Both the position numbers and the translations under genes were made by a program. Positions 1-9,257 of a stretch of 64,000 nucleotides of DNA are shown one piece after another; the first letter of the stretch is position 1, and each line of letters begins with the position of its first letter. This DNA is from Acinetobacter seifertii. Its GTDB lineage: Bacteria > Pseudomonadota > Gammaproteobacteria > Pseudomonadales > Moraxellaceae. The notes beneath the pieces are model-generated. The model did no database searches. It was not told the origin of the DNA and was given only the letters and a program-made list of their open reading frames with translations. The stretch lies in NCBI RefSeq assembly GCF_000368065.1, contig NZ_KB851202.1:68903-132902 (forward strand). Direction: 5' to 3'.

Positions 1-1236
1 ATGGCTCGCCGCAGTGGCGCCCATTTCATTGACTTGCTGGAAGCGGCTGAAACGCGACAATTCAAATGGCTTGATCAGATCCGGCGTACGGCCAGTCGCC
101 ACAAGTTCCGCCATGGTCTTGCCACAGATCGGGGTGGATTTAAAGCCCCACGTGCCCCAGCCTGCATCCAGGTAATAATTGTCATAAGGCGATTTGCCCA
201 TAATCGGGCTGTAGTCAGGCGTCATGTCGGTCATGCCAGCCCATTGGCGCATGAGTTTGACATTGGCCATAAACGGGAACATTTCAATGGCATGAGCCAG
301 CAGGCTTTCTTTTAAATCCAGGGTAGAACGGGTGTTGTACAGCGGATAAGGGTCTGAACCGCCACCAAAGACAATTTCACCGCGGCTGGTTTGCTGCACA
401 TAGCAGTGCAAAGCAGATGAACTGACCAAAGGATTGATAAACGGTTTAAACGGCTGGGACACCATGGCTTGCAGCGGGAAGGTATGAATCGGCGACTTGA
501 TATGCAGCTTGTTCATTAAAATGCTGGAAGCGCCGGCAATCGCCTGTACCACGCAGCCACACTTGATGCTGCCACGGTTGGTTTTTACCGCCGTGACCTG
601 GTTTTTTTCAGTCACAAAATCCTGTACTTCAGTCAGCTGGTGGATTTCCACGCCGCGTTTCGCCGCTTCCTTGGCATAGCCCCAGGCCACGGCATCATGC
701 CGTGCTGTGGCACCATCCATATGCCAGAGTCCTGCCAGAACAGGCAAATGCGCGGGATCAAGATTCAGACACGGTACCAGCTCCTTAATTTGCTGGCGGT
801 CAATCATTTCGGTACGACCACCAAAATGCTTGTTCACTTCGGCACGCTGGCGGAAGGCACGCACAGTAGAATCGGTATGCGCCAAAGTCAGCTGGCCGCG
901 CTCTGAATACATGATGTTGAAGTCAAATTCATTGGACAGGTTTTTAAATAAATCAACCGATTCTGAATAGAACTTCACTCCTTCTGAGGTCAGATAGTTG
1001 GAACGGATCACCGCAGTATTACGCGCCGTATTACCACCGCCAAGATAGGATTTTTCCAGCACAGCAACATTGGTGATGCCTTGATATTTTGCAAGATAAT
1101 ATGCGATTGCCAAACCATGACCGCCAGCGCCAATAATCACTACGTCATAGTGTGATTTCAGCTCCTTCGGTGGAGGCAAATCAACTTCAACAGGATATTC
1201 ACTGCTTAATCCGTATTTGAGCAAACCAAGTGGCAT
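1..1236 (-). CDS. SoxB/MgdA-like FAD amine oxidase, beta subunit (3' end outside window)
   Basis: Read on the minus strand from ATG at 1236, the frame stays open for 412 codons to the window edge, so the stop lies just outside. Near the N-terminus is a dinucleotide-binding motif (YDVVIIGAGGHGLAIAYY), followed by GGGNTARNTAVIRSNYLT, typical of the beta subunit of heterotetrameric sarcosine oxidase; the tail has the DAO-family pattern YYLDAGWGTWGFKSTP. The same fold serves as a subunit of N-methylglutamate dehydrogenase (MgdA) in indirect methylamine oxidation. Because it follows purU and folD in a methylated-amine block, an MgdA role is at least as likely as sarcosine oxidation. The remaining subunits would be off the left edge. 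Confidence 0.85.
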   Translation of the reverse strand, partial: MPLGLLKYGLSSEYPVEVDLPPPKELKSHYDVVIIGAGGHGLAIAYYLAKYQGITNVAVLEKSYLGGGNTARNTAVIRSNYLTSEGVKFYSESVDLFKNLSNEFDFNIMYSERGQLTLAHTDSTVRAFRQRAEVNKHFGGRTEMIDRQQIKELVPCLNLDPAHLPVLAGLWHMDGATARHDAVAWGYAKEAAKRGVEIHQLTEVQDFVTEKNQVTAVKTNRGSIKCGCVVQAIAGASSILMNKLHIKSPIHTFPLQAMVSQPFKPFINPLVSSSALHCYVQQTSRGEIVFGGGSDPYPLYNTRSTLDLKESLLAHAIEMFPFMANVKLMRQWAGMTDMTPDYSPIMGKSPYDNYYLDAGWGTWGFKSTPICGKTMAELVATGRTPDLIKPFELSRFSRFQQVNEMGATAASH

Positions 1237-1274
1237 AATTTCTTCTCCAAGGCATCTTTTCCAATGCCGCTAGC

Positions 1275-2174
1275 TTATTTTTTAAAAATGTTTGCCTGCA
1301 TACGCGCAGCATCAAGGGTATTTTTCATCAGGTAGGCAATGGTCATGGGACCGACACCACCCGGAACAGGCGTGATGGCTTTGACCACAGACAGCGCATC
1401 GTCATAATCGACATCTCCGACCAGACGGTTTTTGCCGTTTTCCTGAATGCGGTTAATCCCCACATCAATGACCACTGCACCCGGTTTTAAATAGGATGCA
1501 TCGATCATTTTCGGCCTACCGACCGCTGCCACCAGAATGTCGGCATTTTTGCAAATGTCGCGAATATTCTGGGTGCGTGAATGGACAATGCTGACGGTGC
1601 AACTTTCTTTTAATAACAGCGCCGCCATCGGCTTGCCGACAATGTTGGAACGACCCACCACCACAGCATGCAGTCCGGACAGATCCGGCCCCAAGGTGTC
1701 TTTCAGCAGGCGAATACATCCGGTCGGTGTGCATGGGGTTAACACCTCACGGCCCTGACTCAGACCGCCGACATTTTCACTGTGGAAACCGTCAACATCC
1801 TTAAGCGGATGAATGCGCTGCAACACCGCCGTTTCATCAATATGTGCCGGCAACGGCAGCTGCACCAGGATGCCATGCACGGTGGCATCTGCATTCAGTT
1901 CATCAATTTTCTGCAGCAGCGTGTCAGCATCTGTATCTGCTGACATGCGGTATTCCAGTGAGCGGATGCCGACATACAGCGCTTTTTCAACCTTGTTGCG
2001 CACATAGACATGACTGGCCGGATCATCTCCGACCAGGACTACTGCAAGGCAAGGCTCAATACCTTGCGCTTTCATCTGCTGCACTTCGCTTTTGATCTCG
2101 TCCAAAACGGTTTGTGCAGTTGCTTTGCCGTCAATAATCAGCGGCTGTGAATGTTCTTGAATGGCTATGTTCAT
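1275..2174 (-). CDS. folD: Bifunctional methylene-THF dehydrogenase / methenyl-THF cyclohydrolase
   Basis: This 299-residue protein has the full FolD signature set: YVRNKVEKA with the catalytic lysine, QLPLP, KDVDGFH, TPCTPTG, the NADP loop [11 protein letters not shown] and [11 protein letters not shown]. FolD oxidises methylene-THF to formyl-THF. Its ATG overlaps the purU stop in an ATGA junction (2171-2174), so the two are translationally coupled, and the SoxB/MgdA-like gene follows 38 bases later. The order purU-folD-oxidase suggests a dedicated C1 branch: formaldehyde captured on THF is oxidised to formyl-THF and released as formate. A housekeeping folD would be expected on the chromosome, so this is probably a pathway-specific copy. 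Confidence 0.95.
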   Translation of the reverse strand: MNIAIQEHSQPLIIDGKATAQTVLDEIKSEVQQMKAQGIEPCLAVVLVGDDPASHVYVRNKVEKALYVGIRSLEYRMSADTDADTLLQKIDELNADATVHGILVQLPLPAHIDETAVLQRIHPLKDVDGFHSENVGGLSQGREVLTPCTPTGCIRLLKDTLGPDLSGLHAVVVGRSNIVGKPMAALLLKESCTVSIVHSRTQNIRDICKNADILVAAVGRPKMIDASYLKPGAVVIDVGINRIQENGKNRLVGDVDYDDALSVVKAITPVPGGVGPMTIAYLMKNTLDAARMQANIFKK

Positions 2175-3037
2175 TTAAATACCACCGTACGGTCATCATT
2201 AAGGAATACGCGGTGTTCGACAAAGTATTTCACCGCTTTGGACAGCGCGACTGTTTCGGTATCACGCCCCACCGAGACCAGGTCATCCGGCAAATAGGCA
2301 TGGTCGACCCGCTGCACTTCCTGCTCGATAATCGGACCTTCGTCCAGATCACCGGTGACAAAATGTGCCGTGGCCCCGATCAGTTTGACGCCACGTTCAA
2401 AAGCCTGGTGATAAGGCTTGGCCCCTTTAAAGCCAGGCAGGAATGAATGGTGAATATTGATGGCGCGTCCTGCCAGCTGGCGGCACAGGTTGTCTGACAG
2501 GATCTGCATATAGCGCGCCAGAATCACCAGTTCGGTACCGGTTTCATCCACAATTTTCAGCAGTTCCTGTTCCTGCTGTGCTTTGGTCTCTTTGGTCACC
2601 GGCAGATAGATAAAGCGCAGGCCTTCACGTTCTGCAATCGGACGTAAATCCAGATGGTTGGACACCACTGCAGTAATCTGGAAATCCAGTTCGCCTTTAT
2701 GATGGCGATACAGCAGGTTGAGGAAACAGTGATCAAATTTGCTGACCAGGATCATGACTTTCATCGGTGCGCTGCAGTCATAGAAGGTGGCCTGCATCGC
2801 GAACTGCTGTTCGACTTCGGCAAAGCTGGCTTTCAGGCTGTCAATATCGCCACTGGCGTCATTGAAACGGAAGACAATACGGGTAAAGAAATAGCCGGTG
2901 GTCTCGTCATCATACTGTGCCATTTCACTGATATAGCAGCCGTTCTGGGCAAGGCAGCCGCTGATGGCGGCAACGATGCCGGATGCAGCCGGGCAACGGA
3001 TTTTTAGAATATATTGGGCTGGAGCGTTCTGGGGCAT
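2171..3037 (-). CDS. purU: Formyltetrahydrofolate deformylase, copy 1
   Basis: This 288-residue protein has an N-terminal ACT domain (about residues 8-90) and a C-terminal formyl-transferase fold. The active-site segment [17 protein letters not shown] and the later DLDEGPII place it in PurU rather than PurN. It hydrolyses formyl-THF to formate and THF, regenerating THF for demethylation. It is first in a tight purU-folD-oxidase set. From residue 7 onward its protein is identical to the second purU at 4248-5114 on the other strand; only the first six residues differ. That points to a recent duplication or gene conversion. Confidence 0.95.
   Translation of the reverse strand: MPQNAPAQYILKIRCPAASGIVAAISGCLAQNGCYISEMAQYDDETTGYFFTRIVFRFNDASGDIDSLKASFAEVEQQFAMQATFYDCSAPMKVMILVSKFDHCFLNLLYRHHKGELDFQITAVVSNHLDLRPIAEREGLRFIYLPVTKETKAQQEQELLKIVDETGTELVILARYMQILSDNLCRQLAGRAINIHHSFLPGFKGAKPYHQAFERGVKLIGATAHFVTGDLDEGPIIEQEVQRVDHAYLPDDLVSVGRDTETVALSKAVKYFVEHRVFLNDDRTVVFK
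2173..3021 (-). repeat. Inverted repeat arm 1 (purU, about 849 bp)
   Basis: The bases match 4264-5112 in inverted orientation. I compared several stretches base by base and found no difference. The out-of-frame readings of both copies are also identical, which supports identity at DNA level. The match stops sharply six codons into the gene and at the stop codon. Confidence 0.85.
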
Positions 3038-3161
3038 AGGGGTGCTTCCTATAAATTCTCAATCTTTAAAATGAGTTTCTATGCGATATTTAATTTTCTC
3101 TTTAGGAAAATTTTTTTCTCTGTGAGAATTTATATAGGATTTTTTTTCAGCCGTCTACGGC

Positions 3162-3190
3162 TTTAGGAAAGTTTTTTTATTTTTAGGAAA
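3162..3190. repeat. Short repeats in the purU upstream region
   Basis: TTTAGGAAA followed by A or G and a T-run occurs at 3101, 3162 and 3182 in the 230-base AT-rich gap upstream of purU copy 1. A perfect 9-base hairpin (CCAGCAGGA/TCCTGCTGG, 3232-3257) closes the gap. No gene was seen here. The repeats could be regulator-binding sites, but nothing in the sequence proves this. Confidence 0.4.
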
Positions 3191-3268
3191 GTTTTTTAAA
3201 TTATTGATTTTTATTAATATGTGCGAAAGCACCAGCAGGAAATTAATCTCCTGCTGGCTAGATTTGGC

Positions 3269-3502
3269 TTAACATAAAACCTCTACCCGATGAAACTGCT
3301 TCAGCTGTAACAATGCCTGAAAAGGCTGGGCAGACTGCATCAAATGATTCATCTGTTCATGAAACTGCTGAACCAGACCCTGATTGCATCGAATCAGCCA
3401 GCCTTTCATAAACTTTTTGTTCATATTCAGCATATACACCTCACAGGTGGTCGGTGTTAATAAGCGAATTTTCTTAATCACAAAGTGTTCCGGATAGCTC
3501 AT
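3269..3502 (-). CDS. Small protein of unknown function (77 aa)
   Basis: I do not recognise this protein. It starts at an ATG preceded at the right distance by a strong ribosome binding site (AAAAGGAG, then 6 bases), which is the main reason to believe it. The product is basic, ends in a cysteine, and has no obvious membrane segment or motif. A hairpin at 3232-3257 lies just after its stop and may end the transcript. It lies between purU copy 1 and the SMR transporter, all on the minus strand. Confidence 0.5.
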   Translation of the reverse strand: MSYPEHFVIKKIRLLTPTTCEVYMLNMNKKFMKGWLIRCNQGLVQQFHEQMNHLMQSAQPFQALLQLKQFHRVEVLC

Positions 3503-3672
3503 CGCATTCTCCTTTTACAAAGTTCAATTGATAAAAAGCAAATACCGCGCCAAGTTTGCCAATAACCGATTTGGCCTGTTTGATGCCGGCTAAATCCGGT
3601 ATTTATTCCTGATATGAATATTTTATGCATTAAAACTGCGCATCTGCTTGATGGCCTGCACCAAATTGCAGA

Positions 3673-3993
3673 TCAGGAGAGCTCGGATAATTTCATCAAT
3701 AGCAGTCCAGCCGTAATCAAAACGGCGGCTAAAATACGCATCAAGGTGGCCTGCTCGCCCAAGATCAAGATGCCCAGCAAAAATGCCCCGACCACACCTA
3801 TGCCCGACCAAATGGTATAAGCCGTGCCTAGGGGCAGCGTACGCATGGCATAGCTCAACAGCAGAAAGCTTAAAATTACAAAAACCACTGTCATGAGGGT
3901 GGGGATCGGTTTGCTAAAACCGGCTGAAAGTTTCATGGAATAGGCCCAGATAATCTCAAAAATACCGGCCAGAACTAAAACTATCCATGCCAT
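3673..3993 (-). CDS. SMR-family small multidrug transporter (SugE/Gdx type)
   Basis: This 106-residue protein has four predicted membrane helices. Helix 1 carries the essential glutamate (AGIFEIIWAYSMKLS) and helix 3 has GTAYTIWSGIGVVGAFLLG. The WAYSMK and GTAYxxWxGIG patterns resemble the SugE/Gdx branch (guanidinium or quaternary-ammonium export) more than EmrE. It lies between the two inverted purU copies. Export of a quaternary or methylated amine would fit the neighbourhood but is inference only. The DNA between the arms could invert by recombination, which would flip this gene. Confidence 0.85.
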   Translation of the reverse strand: MAWIVLVLAGIFEIIWAYSMKLSAGFSKPIPTLMTVVFVILSFLLLSYAMRTLPLGTAYTIWSGIGVVGAFLLGILILGEQATLMRILAAVLITAGLLLMKLSELS

Positions 3994-4247
3994 CTGTATT
4001 GACTCCCTGAATTAAGTTTTATGCCGGATCAGCTCAGCATACGGCTGATTTTAATACTGCGATGGCTGGCCAATTTTACCTATACCTCTAAAGGCATACT
4101 CATAAAAAGTAGCTGAATTTAAACAAGAAATATGGACAACGGCGTGTGTTTTTATATAAATTTTTACAAGAAATTAAATTTACTCTTAAGAATATCCATC
4201 TTGAGCACCTGAGTTTTGACTGCCTTAAATACCGGAGCAAATCGACC

Positions 4248-5114
4248 ATGACGCAGCACACTTCAGCCCAATATATTCTAAAAATCCGTTGCCCGGCTGC
4301 ATCCGGCATCGTTGCCGCCATCAGCGGCTGCCTTGCCCAGAACGGCTGCTATATCAGTGAAATGGCACAGTATGATGACGAGACCACCGGCTATTTCTTT
4401 ACCCGTATTGTCTTCCGTTTCAATGACGCCAGTGGCGATATTGACAGCCTGAAAGCCAGCTTTGCCGAAGTCGAACAGCAGTTCGCGATGCAGGCCACCT
4501 TCTATGACTGCAGCGCACCGATGAAAGTCATGATCCTGGTCAGCAAATTTGATCACTGTTTCCTCAACCTGCTGTATCGCCATCATAAAGGCGAACTGGA
4601 TTTCCAGATTACTGCAGTGGTGTCCAACCATCTGGATTTACGTCCGATTGCAGAACGTGAAGGCCTGCGCTTTATCTATCTGCCGGTGACCAAAGAGACC
4701 AAAGCACAGCAGGAACAGGAACTGCTGAAAATTGTGGATGAAACCGGTACCGAACTGGTGATTCTGGCGCGCTATATGCAGATCCTGTCAGACAACCTGT
4801 GCCGCCAGCTGGCAGGACGCGCCATCAATATTCACCATTCATTCCTGCCTGGCTTTAAAGGGGCCAAGCCTTATCACCAGGCTTTTGAACGTGGCGTCAA
4901 ACTGATCGGGGCCACGGCACATTTTGTCACCGGTGATCTGGACGAAGGTCCGATTATCGAGCAGGAAGTGCAGCGGGTCGACCATGCCTATTTGCCGGAT
5001 GACCTGGTCTCGGTGGGGCGTGATACCGAAACAGTCGCGCTGTCCAAAGCGGTGAAATACTTTGTCGAACACCGCGTATTCCTTAATGATGACCGTACGG
5101 TGGTATTTAAATAA
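4248..5114 (+). CDS. purU: Formyltetrahydrofolate deformylase, copy 2
   Basis: This copy is 288 residues long like copy 1 (2171-3037) and identical to it from residue 7 on. I chose the ATG at 4248 because it follows GGAGCAAATCGACC and gives the same length as copy 1; a longer frame from 4146 has no ribosome site. It carries the same ACT plus formyl-transferase domains. It faces the opposite way and is followed by a sigma54-preceded P-II gene rather than folD, so the two copies are probably expressed under different control. Confidence 0.95.
   Translation: MTQHTSAQYILKIRCPAASGIVAAISGCLAQNGCYISEMAQYDDETTGYFFTRIVFRFNDASGDIDSLKASFAEVEQQFAMQATFYDCSAPMKVMILVSKFDHCFLNLLYRHHKGELDFQITAVVSNHLDLRPIAEREGLRFIYLPVTKETKAQQEQELLKIVDETGTELVILARYMQILSDNLCRQLAGRAINIHHSFLPGFKGAKPYHQAFERGVKLIGATAHFVTGDLDEGPIIEQEVQRVDHAYLPDDLVSVGRDTETVALSKAVKYFVEHRVFLNDDRTVVFK
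4264..5112 (+). repeat. Inverted repeat arm 2 (purU, about 849 bp)
   Basis: Partner of the repeat at 2173-3021, separated by about 1.24 kb containing the small unknown gene and the SMR transporter. Confidence 0.85.
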
Positions 5115-5150
5115 GGCCTAAGTGAAAGCTAAGCGCATCACCAGCGCAGC

Positions 5151-5190
5151 TGTACGGCCACTCAGGTGGAAAAACCAGACTGGCCGTACA
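5151..5190. repeat. Inverted repeat upstream of the P-II gene
   Basis: TGTACGGCCA and TGGCCGTACA form perfect 10-base arms around a 20-base loop. The pair lies 37 bases after the purU stop and about 40 bases upstream of a sigma54 promoter. It could end purU transcription, though there is no T-run, or bind an activator. Confidence 0.6.
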
Positions 5191-5230
5191 AATGTATCGA
5201 TTGCTATTGATATGATTTTAAAATGAAAAA

Positions 5231-5245
5231 TGGCATCATTCTTGC
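5231..5245 (+). promoter_or_regulatory. Sigma54 (-24/-12) promoter of the P-II gene
   Basis: TGGCATCATTCTTGC has the GG and GC doublets with exactly 10 bases between them and lies about 55 bases upstream of the P-II start codon. This is what is expected for a nitrogen-regulated glnB/glnK-type gene under an NtrC-like activator. Confidence 0.8.
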
Positions 5246-5252
5246 AAAATAA

Positions 5253-5639
<387 letters not shown>

Positions 5640-6020
5640 TGTTATGCTCAATCCTATCCCCCCACCCTTTGGTTTGATCACCCTCGCAAAAGTTAAACAC
5701 TGAATTACCCGGCAAGTGGGGTTTGGGGACACATAAGACTGAACTCAACGCTTTTATTGCCAGCCGGGTACAATTCTGACTACCCCTCTGAAAGCCTGTT
5801 GCAGCGTTTCTGCCCTTGTTCAAGGATTCTAAAATACCTTCTACGACTATGACCTATGCCGCTATTCTCGAGATGTGTTGCAACTTGCTACATGTCTACA
5901 TCGCAGGTCATGTCCATGCGCGTCATTCAAATAAAAGGGAATAGGAAAACGGCTTCCCATCAATTTAAAGCAGGCTCAGCTCCAGACTCATCGGCTGCTC
6001 AAACGGGTCAAATAGAACAC
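5640..6020. other. Gap without a recognised gene; one parS-like site
   Basis: No convincing frame was seen. The only structure noted is TGTTGCAACTTGCTACA at 5876-5892, one base away from the palindrome repeated near parAB and rep. Confidence 0.4.
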
Positions 6021-6054
6021 CTAAAAAAATCCTGCAGTTAGCAGGATTTTTTAG
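6021..6054. terminator. Bidirectional intrinsic terminator
   Basis: AATCCTGC-AGTTA-GCAGGATT is flanked by an A-run and a T-run. It lies between the convergent P-II gene and dmm operon and can serve both. Confidence 0.9.
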
Positions 6055-6075
6055 GCTGAGTGGATTGCTGGCTAC

Positions 6076-7206
6076 TTAGCCTTTTGCGGTACGTTTTAAT
6101 TTCTCGGGATCATCAAATGGCAAGGTATGCGCGATTGCATTTACCTCCAGGCTGCCTTTGACCTGCAGGGCTTTACCCTGCTCTGCATAAGGCACATCCA
6201 GACGTGCGATGGCCACGGTTTTACCGGTCAGCGGCGAATGCATACCGCAGGTAATGACCCCCACTTGCTGATTGCCGTCCCATAAGGTATCTCCCATTGC
6301 AGGCACCTGATCGCCTTCCAGCAATACACCGAAGATTTTAAAGCGTTCTTTGCCTTTTAAACGGCGATGCTCATAGCAGCCGCGGAATTCGCCTTTATGC
6401 GGTGAAACCGTGAAATCCAGGCCGAGTTCCCACAAGGTGTCGCCGCAGACATCATTCTCGAAGGGGAAATATTCTGAATTATCATACGGAAAGAAGAGTA
6501 AATAACTTTCTGTACGCAGCCAGTCCAGCGTGGTAAATGAACAGGGAATAATGCCATATTCAGCGCCGGTACTGAGAATGGTTTCCCAGATCATCGGTGC
6601 ATCGGCCGCCTTACAGAAAATTTCATAGCCGCGTTCGCCGGTATAGCCGGTACGTGAAATCATGACAGGCGCACCAAACAGTTTGGTTTGCAGATGGTGA
6701 AAATAGGGCAAATCACGAATGCCCGCGACATGTTGAGCTAAATAGTCCACGGCCAATGGCCCTTGCAGCGATAAATCATGCAGGTCATCATCAAACAGTA
6801 CCGCAACCTGACGCCCAGCCGCTGAGCGAATCAGCATTTCATAGCCAATGCCTGTGCCATGCACCACCATAAAGGCATTTGGTCCGGTACGGTAAATCAC
6901 GCAGTCATCCACAAATTTTCCTTGCTCATTCAGCATGGTCGCATACACGGATTTGCCGGGATACAATTTGGAAATGTCGCGGGTGGTTGCATATTCCAGC
7001 AGGCTTTCCGCATGCGGGCCGACATAATGGACTTTTTTCAGGCCCGAAACATCCATCAATCCGGCTTTGGTGCGGATAGCCGTATAGTGATCTGCAATAT
7101 CCGAATCATAGGTCCATGCTGTTCCCATGCCGTTCCAGTCTTCTAATTTTGAACCGAGCTGACGGTGGTGGGCTGCCAATGCAGAAATGCGCCAAGAGTT
7201 TGCCAT
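6076..7206 (-). CDS. GcvT-like THF-dependent subunit of dimethylamine monooxygenase
   Basis: This 376-residue protein belongs to the aminomethyltransferase (GcvT) family. It has the N-terminal YTAIRTKAGLMDVSGLKK block, the central MISRTGYTGERGYEIF motif and the C-terminal barrel (GVLLEGDQVP, VGVITCGMHSP). GcvT-like subunits in methylamine enzymes transfer released formaldehyde to THF. It is the last gene of four in the same direction, after a heme N-demethylase-like gene, a reductase and a DmmA-like gene, as in known dmm operons. A bidirectional terminator follows. The exact dmm letter for this subunit is not assigned here. Confidence 0.85.
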   Translation of the reverse strand: MANSWRISALAAHHRQLGSKLEDWNGMGTAWTYDSDIADHYTAIRTKAGLMDVSGLKKVHYVGPHAESLLEYATTRDISKLYPGKSVYATMLNEQGKFVDDCVIYRTGPNAFMVVHGTGIGYEMLIRSAAGRQVAVLFDDDLHDLSLQGPLAVDYLAQHVAGIRDLPYFHHLQTKLFGAPVMISRTGYTGERGYEIFCKAADAPMIWETILSTGAEYGIIPCSFTTLDWLRTESYLLFFPYDNSEYFPFENDVCGDTLWELGLDFTVSPHKGEFRGCYEHRRLKGKERFKIFGVLLEGDQVPAMGDTLWDGNQQVGVITCGMHSPLTGKTVAIARLDVPYAEQGKALQVKGSLEVNAIAHTLPFDDPEKLKRTAKG

Positions 7207-7268
7207 ACAGGTCTTCCTTATTGAATATTTTAAAATGTGCTGATTACTTAATTTTTGAAACTGAGCTG

Positions 7269-8297
7269 TTATTCATCTACGCCATCGAAGCCATCGAACT
7301 GGCTGAGCCATTGCACCAGCGGTTCACGATATTCACTGATGCCCTTGTATTCTGCGATCGGCTCAGGCAAATCGCGGATTACGCGGTATAGCCGCTTGGC
7401 CCATGCCGGGTTGCGGGTCAAATCATTCAGGCTAATCAGATAAGTGCGGATACTGAACAGCAGTGCATTGCTGCGTGCCAGACGCGGCATTGTTTGTAGC
7501 TCCACCCGCAAATGCACCAGTTCACCGGCATTTTCCGCAGTGACCAGACCGCGTTCATATCCCCATAAATGATAGGTTTCCGAGGAAGTATCCATACGCG
7601 GATTGATGGTCATTGTCCAATTCAGACGTCGGTAGGGCTGGCCAACCTGAATGTTGAGCAGGAATTTGAGTGCGCGCTCAAACACCCCCAGGTTATGTGC
7701 CAGTTTTGGTACAGGGGCGTGCCATTGCTTAAAACTCATGCCGGCATCAAAATTCAGTGACCAGTCTGCAGGGCCGGTGATCATGCCGGTATCCATAAAC
7801 AAATCGCCATCACGCTGATCCAGCAAGGCAACATCGCCCTGGAACTGACGGCTGATAAATTCAAACGGCTCCATCGGCAAGCTGTCTGCCTGACCAAAAA
7901 TAAAATGGACGTCGATATTTAATGGTTGATTGACCCAGTGCCAGTTCAGGCCATCACGCTCCAGCTGGAAATGTTCAGGGTAGTCTTCCGCATAATGCAG
8001 CATCACCATTTCCAAAAAGTCCCAGCTTGCTTGACGCATGTGAGGCATGATAATGCAACGTTTCGGATCCTTTTCCAGGGTTAAACGGCGCTCGTTCATT
8101 TCCGTTACATAATGTTCATCTACATCGAACCAATGCTCAAAAATGCTATCCGGCCTTGAAACAACAGGCTCAATATTCACCGAATACATATACTGGTCTT
8201 CGGGAAATGGAAAAGGAAAACGGGCAATCGCCTTTGCACTGTTATGGTAGTGAAACTGATCATGCATATTTTCATTGGGGTTAAATTGAACCGTCAT
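7269..8297 (-). CDS. Heme-dependent oxidative N-demethylase alpha-like subunit (DUF3445) of dimethylamine monooxygenase
   Basis: This 342-residue protein matches the DUF3445/HODM alpha-like family, recognised from its length, the FPFPFPEDQYMYSVNI start and the segment RLNWTMTINPRMDT followed by LRVELQTMPRLA. This subunit is thought to carry the heme where dimethylamine is oxidatively demethylated to methylamine and formaldehyde. It lies 15 bases after the reductase gene and 62 bases before the GcvT-like gene. Substrate assignment rests on the operon (DmmA-like, reductase, GcvT-like partners) and on nearby tmm and tdm, which would supply dimethylamine. Confidence 0.85.
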   Translation of the reverse strand: MTVQFNPNENMHDQFHYHNSAKAIARFPFPFPEDQYMYSVNIEPVVSRPDSIFEHWFDVDEHYVTEMNERRLTLEKDPKRCIIMPHMRQASWDFLEMVMLHYAEDYPEHFQLERDGLNWHWVNQPLNIDVHFIFGQADSLPMEPFEFISRQFQGDVALLDQRDGDLFMDTGMITGPADWSLNFDAGMSFKQWHAPVPKLAHNLGVFERALKFLLNIQVGQPYRRLNWTMTINPRMDTSSETYHLWGYERGLVTAENAGELVHLRVELQTMPRLARSNALLFSIRTYLISLNDLTRNPAWAKRLYRVIRDLPEPIAEYKGISEYREPLVQWLSQFDGFDGVDE

Positions 8298-8312
8298 CGT
8301 AATCTCCCAAAG

Positions 8313-9257
8313 CTATAGGTCTAAATGCAGGCAATGGCCTTGTTTGGCACGCGAAACGCAAGGCATCAACTGCGCCGAGCGCTCCTGCACCGTTAAATAA
8401 TGATCCAGATGTTCTACCTCGCCTTGGCTGTAGGACGTGGCACATTGACCGCATACGCCGCCGCGGCAGAGATTGGGTACCTCAATGCCTTCTTGTTCCA
8501 GTGCTTCCAGCAGGCTAAAATCGCCGGGCACATGAATACGGCGCTGGCTTTTACTGAGCACGGCATCAAATGCGACTCCCGGTGCAGGCGAAGAAAAAGC
8601 TTCCCAATGCACACGTTTTTTTGACCAGCCCAGCATTTGTGCACAGTCAACAACAGCATGAATCAGACGCTCTGGCCCGCAAATATAGACATGGCTGCCG
8701 AGGGACTGCTGGCTCAGCAATGCGTTTATATCCAAACGGCGCTGGGTTTTTTCCGAATAAATATGTACCTGGTCATGAAACAGCTGCATCAGCATATCTT
8801 CATAGGCATTGCTGATGCCGTCACGACAGGCATAGTGCAGTTCAAAACTGTGCCCGGCATGCAGCAGGTATTTCATATGCGACAGGAACGGGGTAATGCC
8901 GATGCCGCCGGCAATAAATACATGATGCTGGGCCTGAGAATTGATGGAAAATAAATTCAGCGGCGCAGAAATATTTAGGGTATCGCCCACCTGGATGTTT
9001 TCATGCAGGTATTGCGAACCGCCACGCGAGTTCTCCTGCAAGCGCACCGCAATTTGATACTGGTGCTGCTCATACGGGGCATTCAGCAATGAATAGGCAT
9101 TGCGGATGATGCGGCCTTCAACTGGCAACTGTACAATCACATGACTGCCGGAAGAAAACGGCTGCAAGGGGGCATCTAAAGCGGCCAAGGTAAATTCGCG
9201 AATCATCGGGGTAACTTGATAAATTCGGGTTACATGGACAGGAACGGTTGGGTTCAT
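8313..9257 (-). CDS. PDR/VanB-type reductase with C-terminal 2Fe-2S domain (electron donor of dimethylamine monooxygenase)
   Basis: This 314-residue protein has an FMN/FAD-binding barrel with RNAYSLLNAP, an NAD-binding half starting at FIAGGIGITPFLSHMK, and a plant-type ferredoxin tail with CRGGVCGQC and a final cysteine in MPCVS. It should pass electrons from NAD(P)H to the heme subunit encoded next. Its start overlaps the stop of the upstream dmmA-like gene by four bases (ATGA, 9254-9257), so the two are coupled. Confidence 0.9.
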   Translation of the reverse strand: MNPTVPVHVTRIYQVTPMIREFTLAALDAPLQPFSSGSHVIVQLPVEGRIIRNAYSLLNAPYEQHQYQIAVRLQENSRGGSQYLHENIQVGDTLNISAPLNLFSINSQAQHHVFIAGGIGITPFLSHMKYLLHAGHSFELHYACRDGISNAYEDMLMQLFHDQVHIYSEKTQRRLDINALLSQQSLGSHVYICGPERLIHAVVDCAQMLGWSKKRVHWEAFSSPAPGVAFDAVLSKSQRRIHVPGDFSLLEALEQEGIEVPNLCRGGVCGQCATSYSQGEVEHLDHYLTVQERSAQLMPCVSRAKQGHCLHLDL

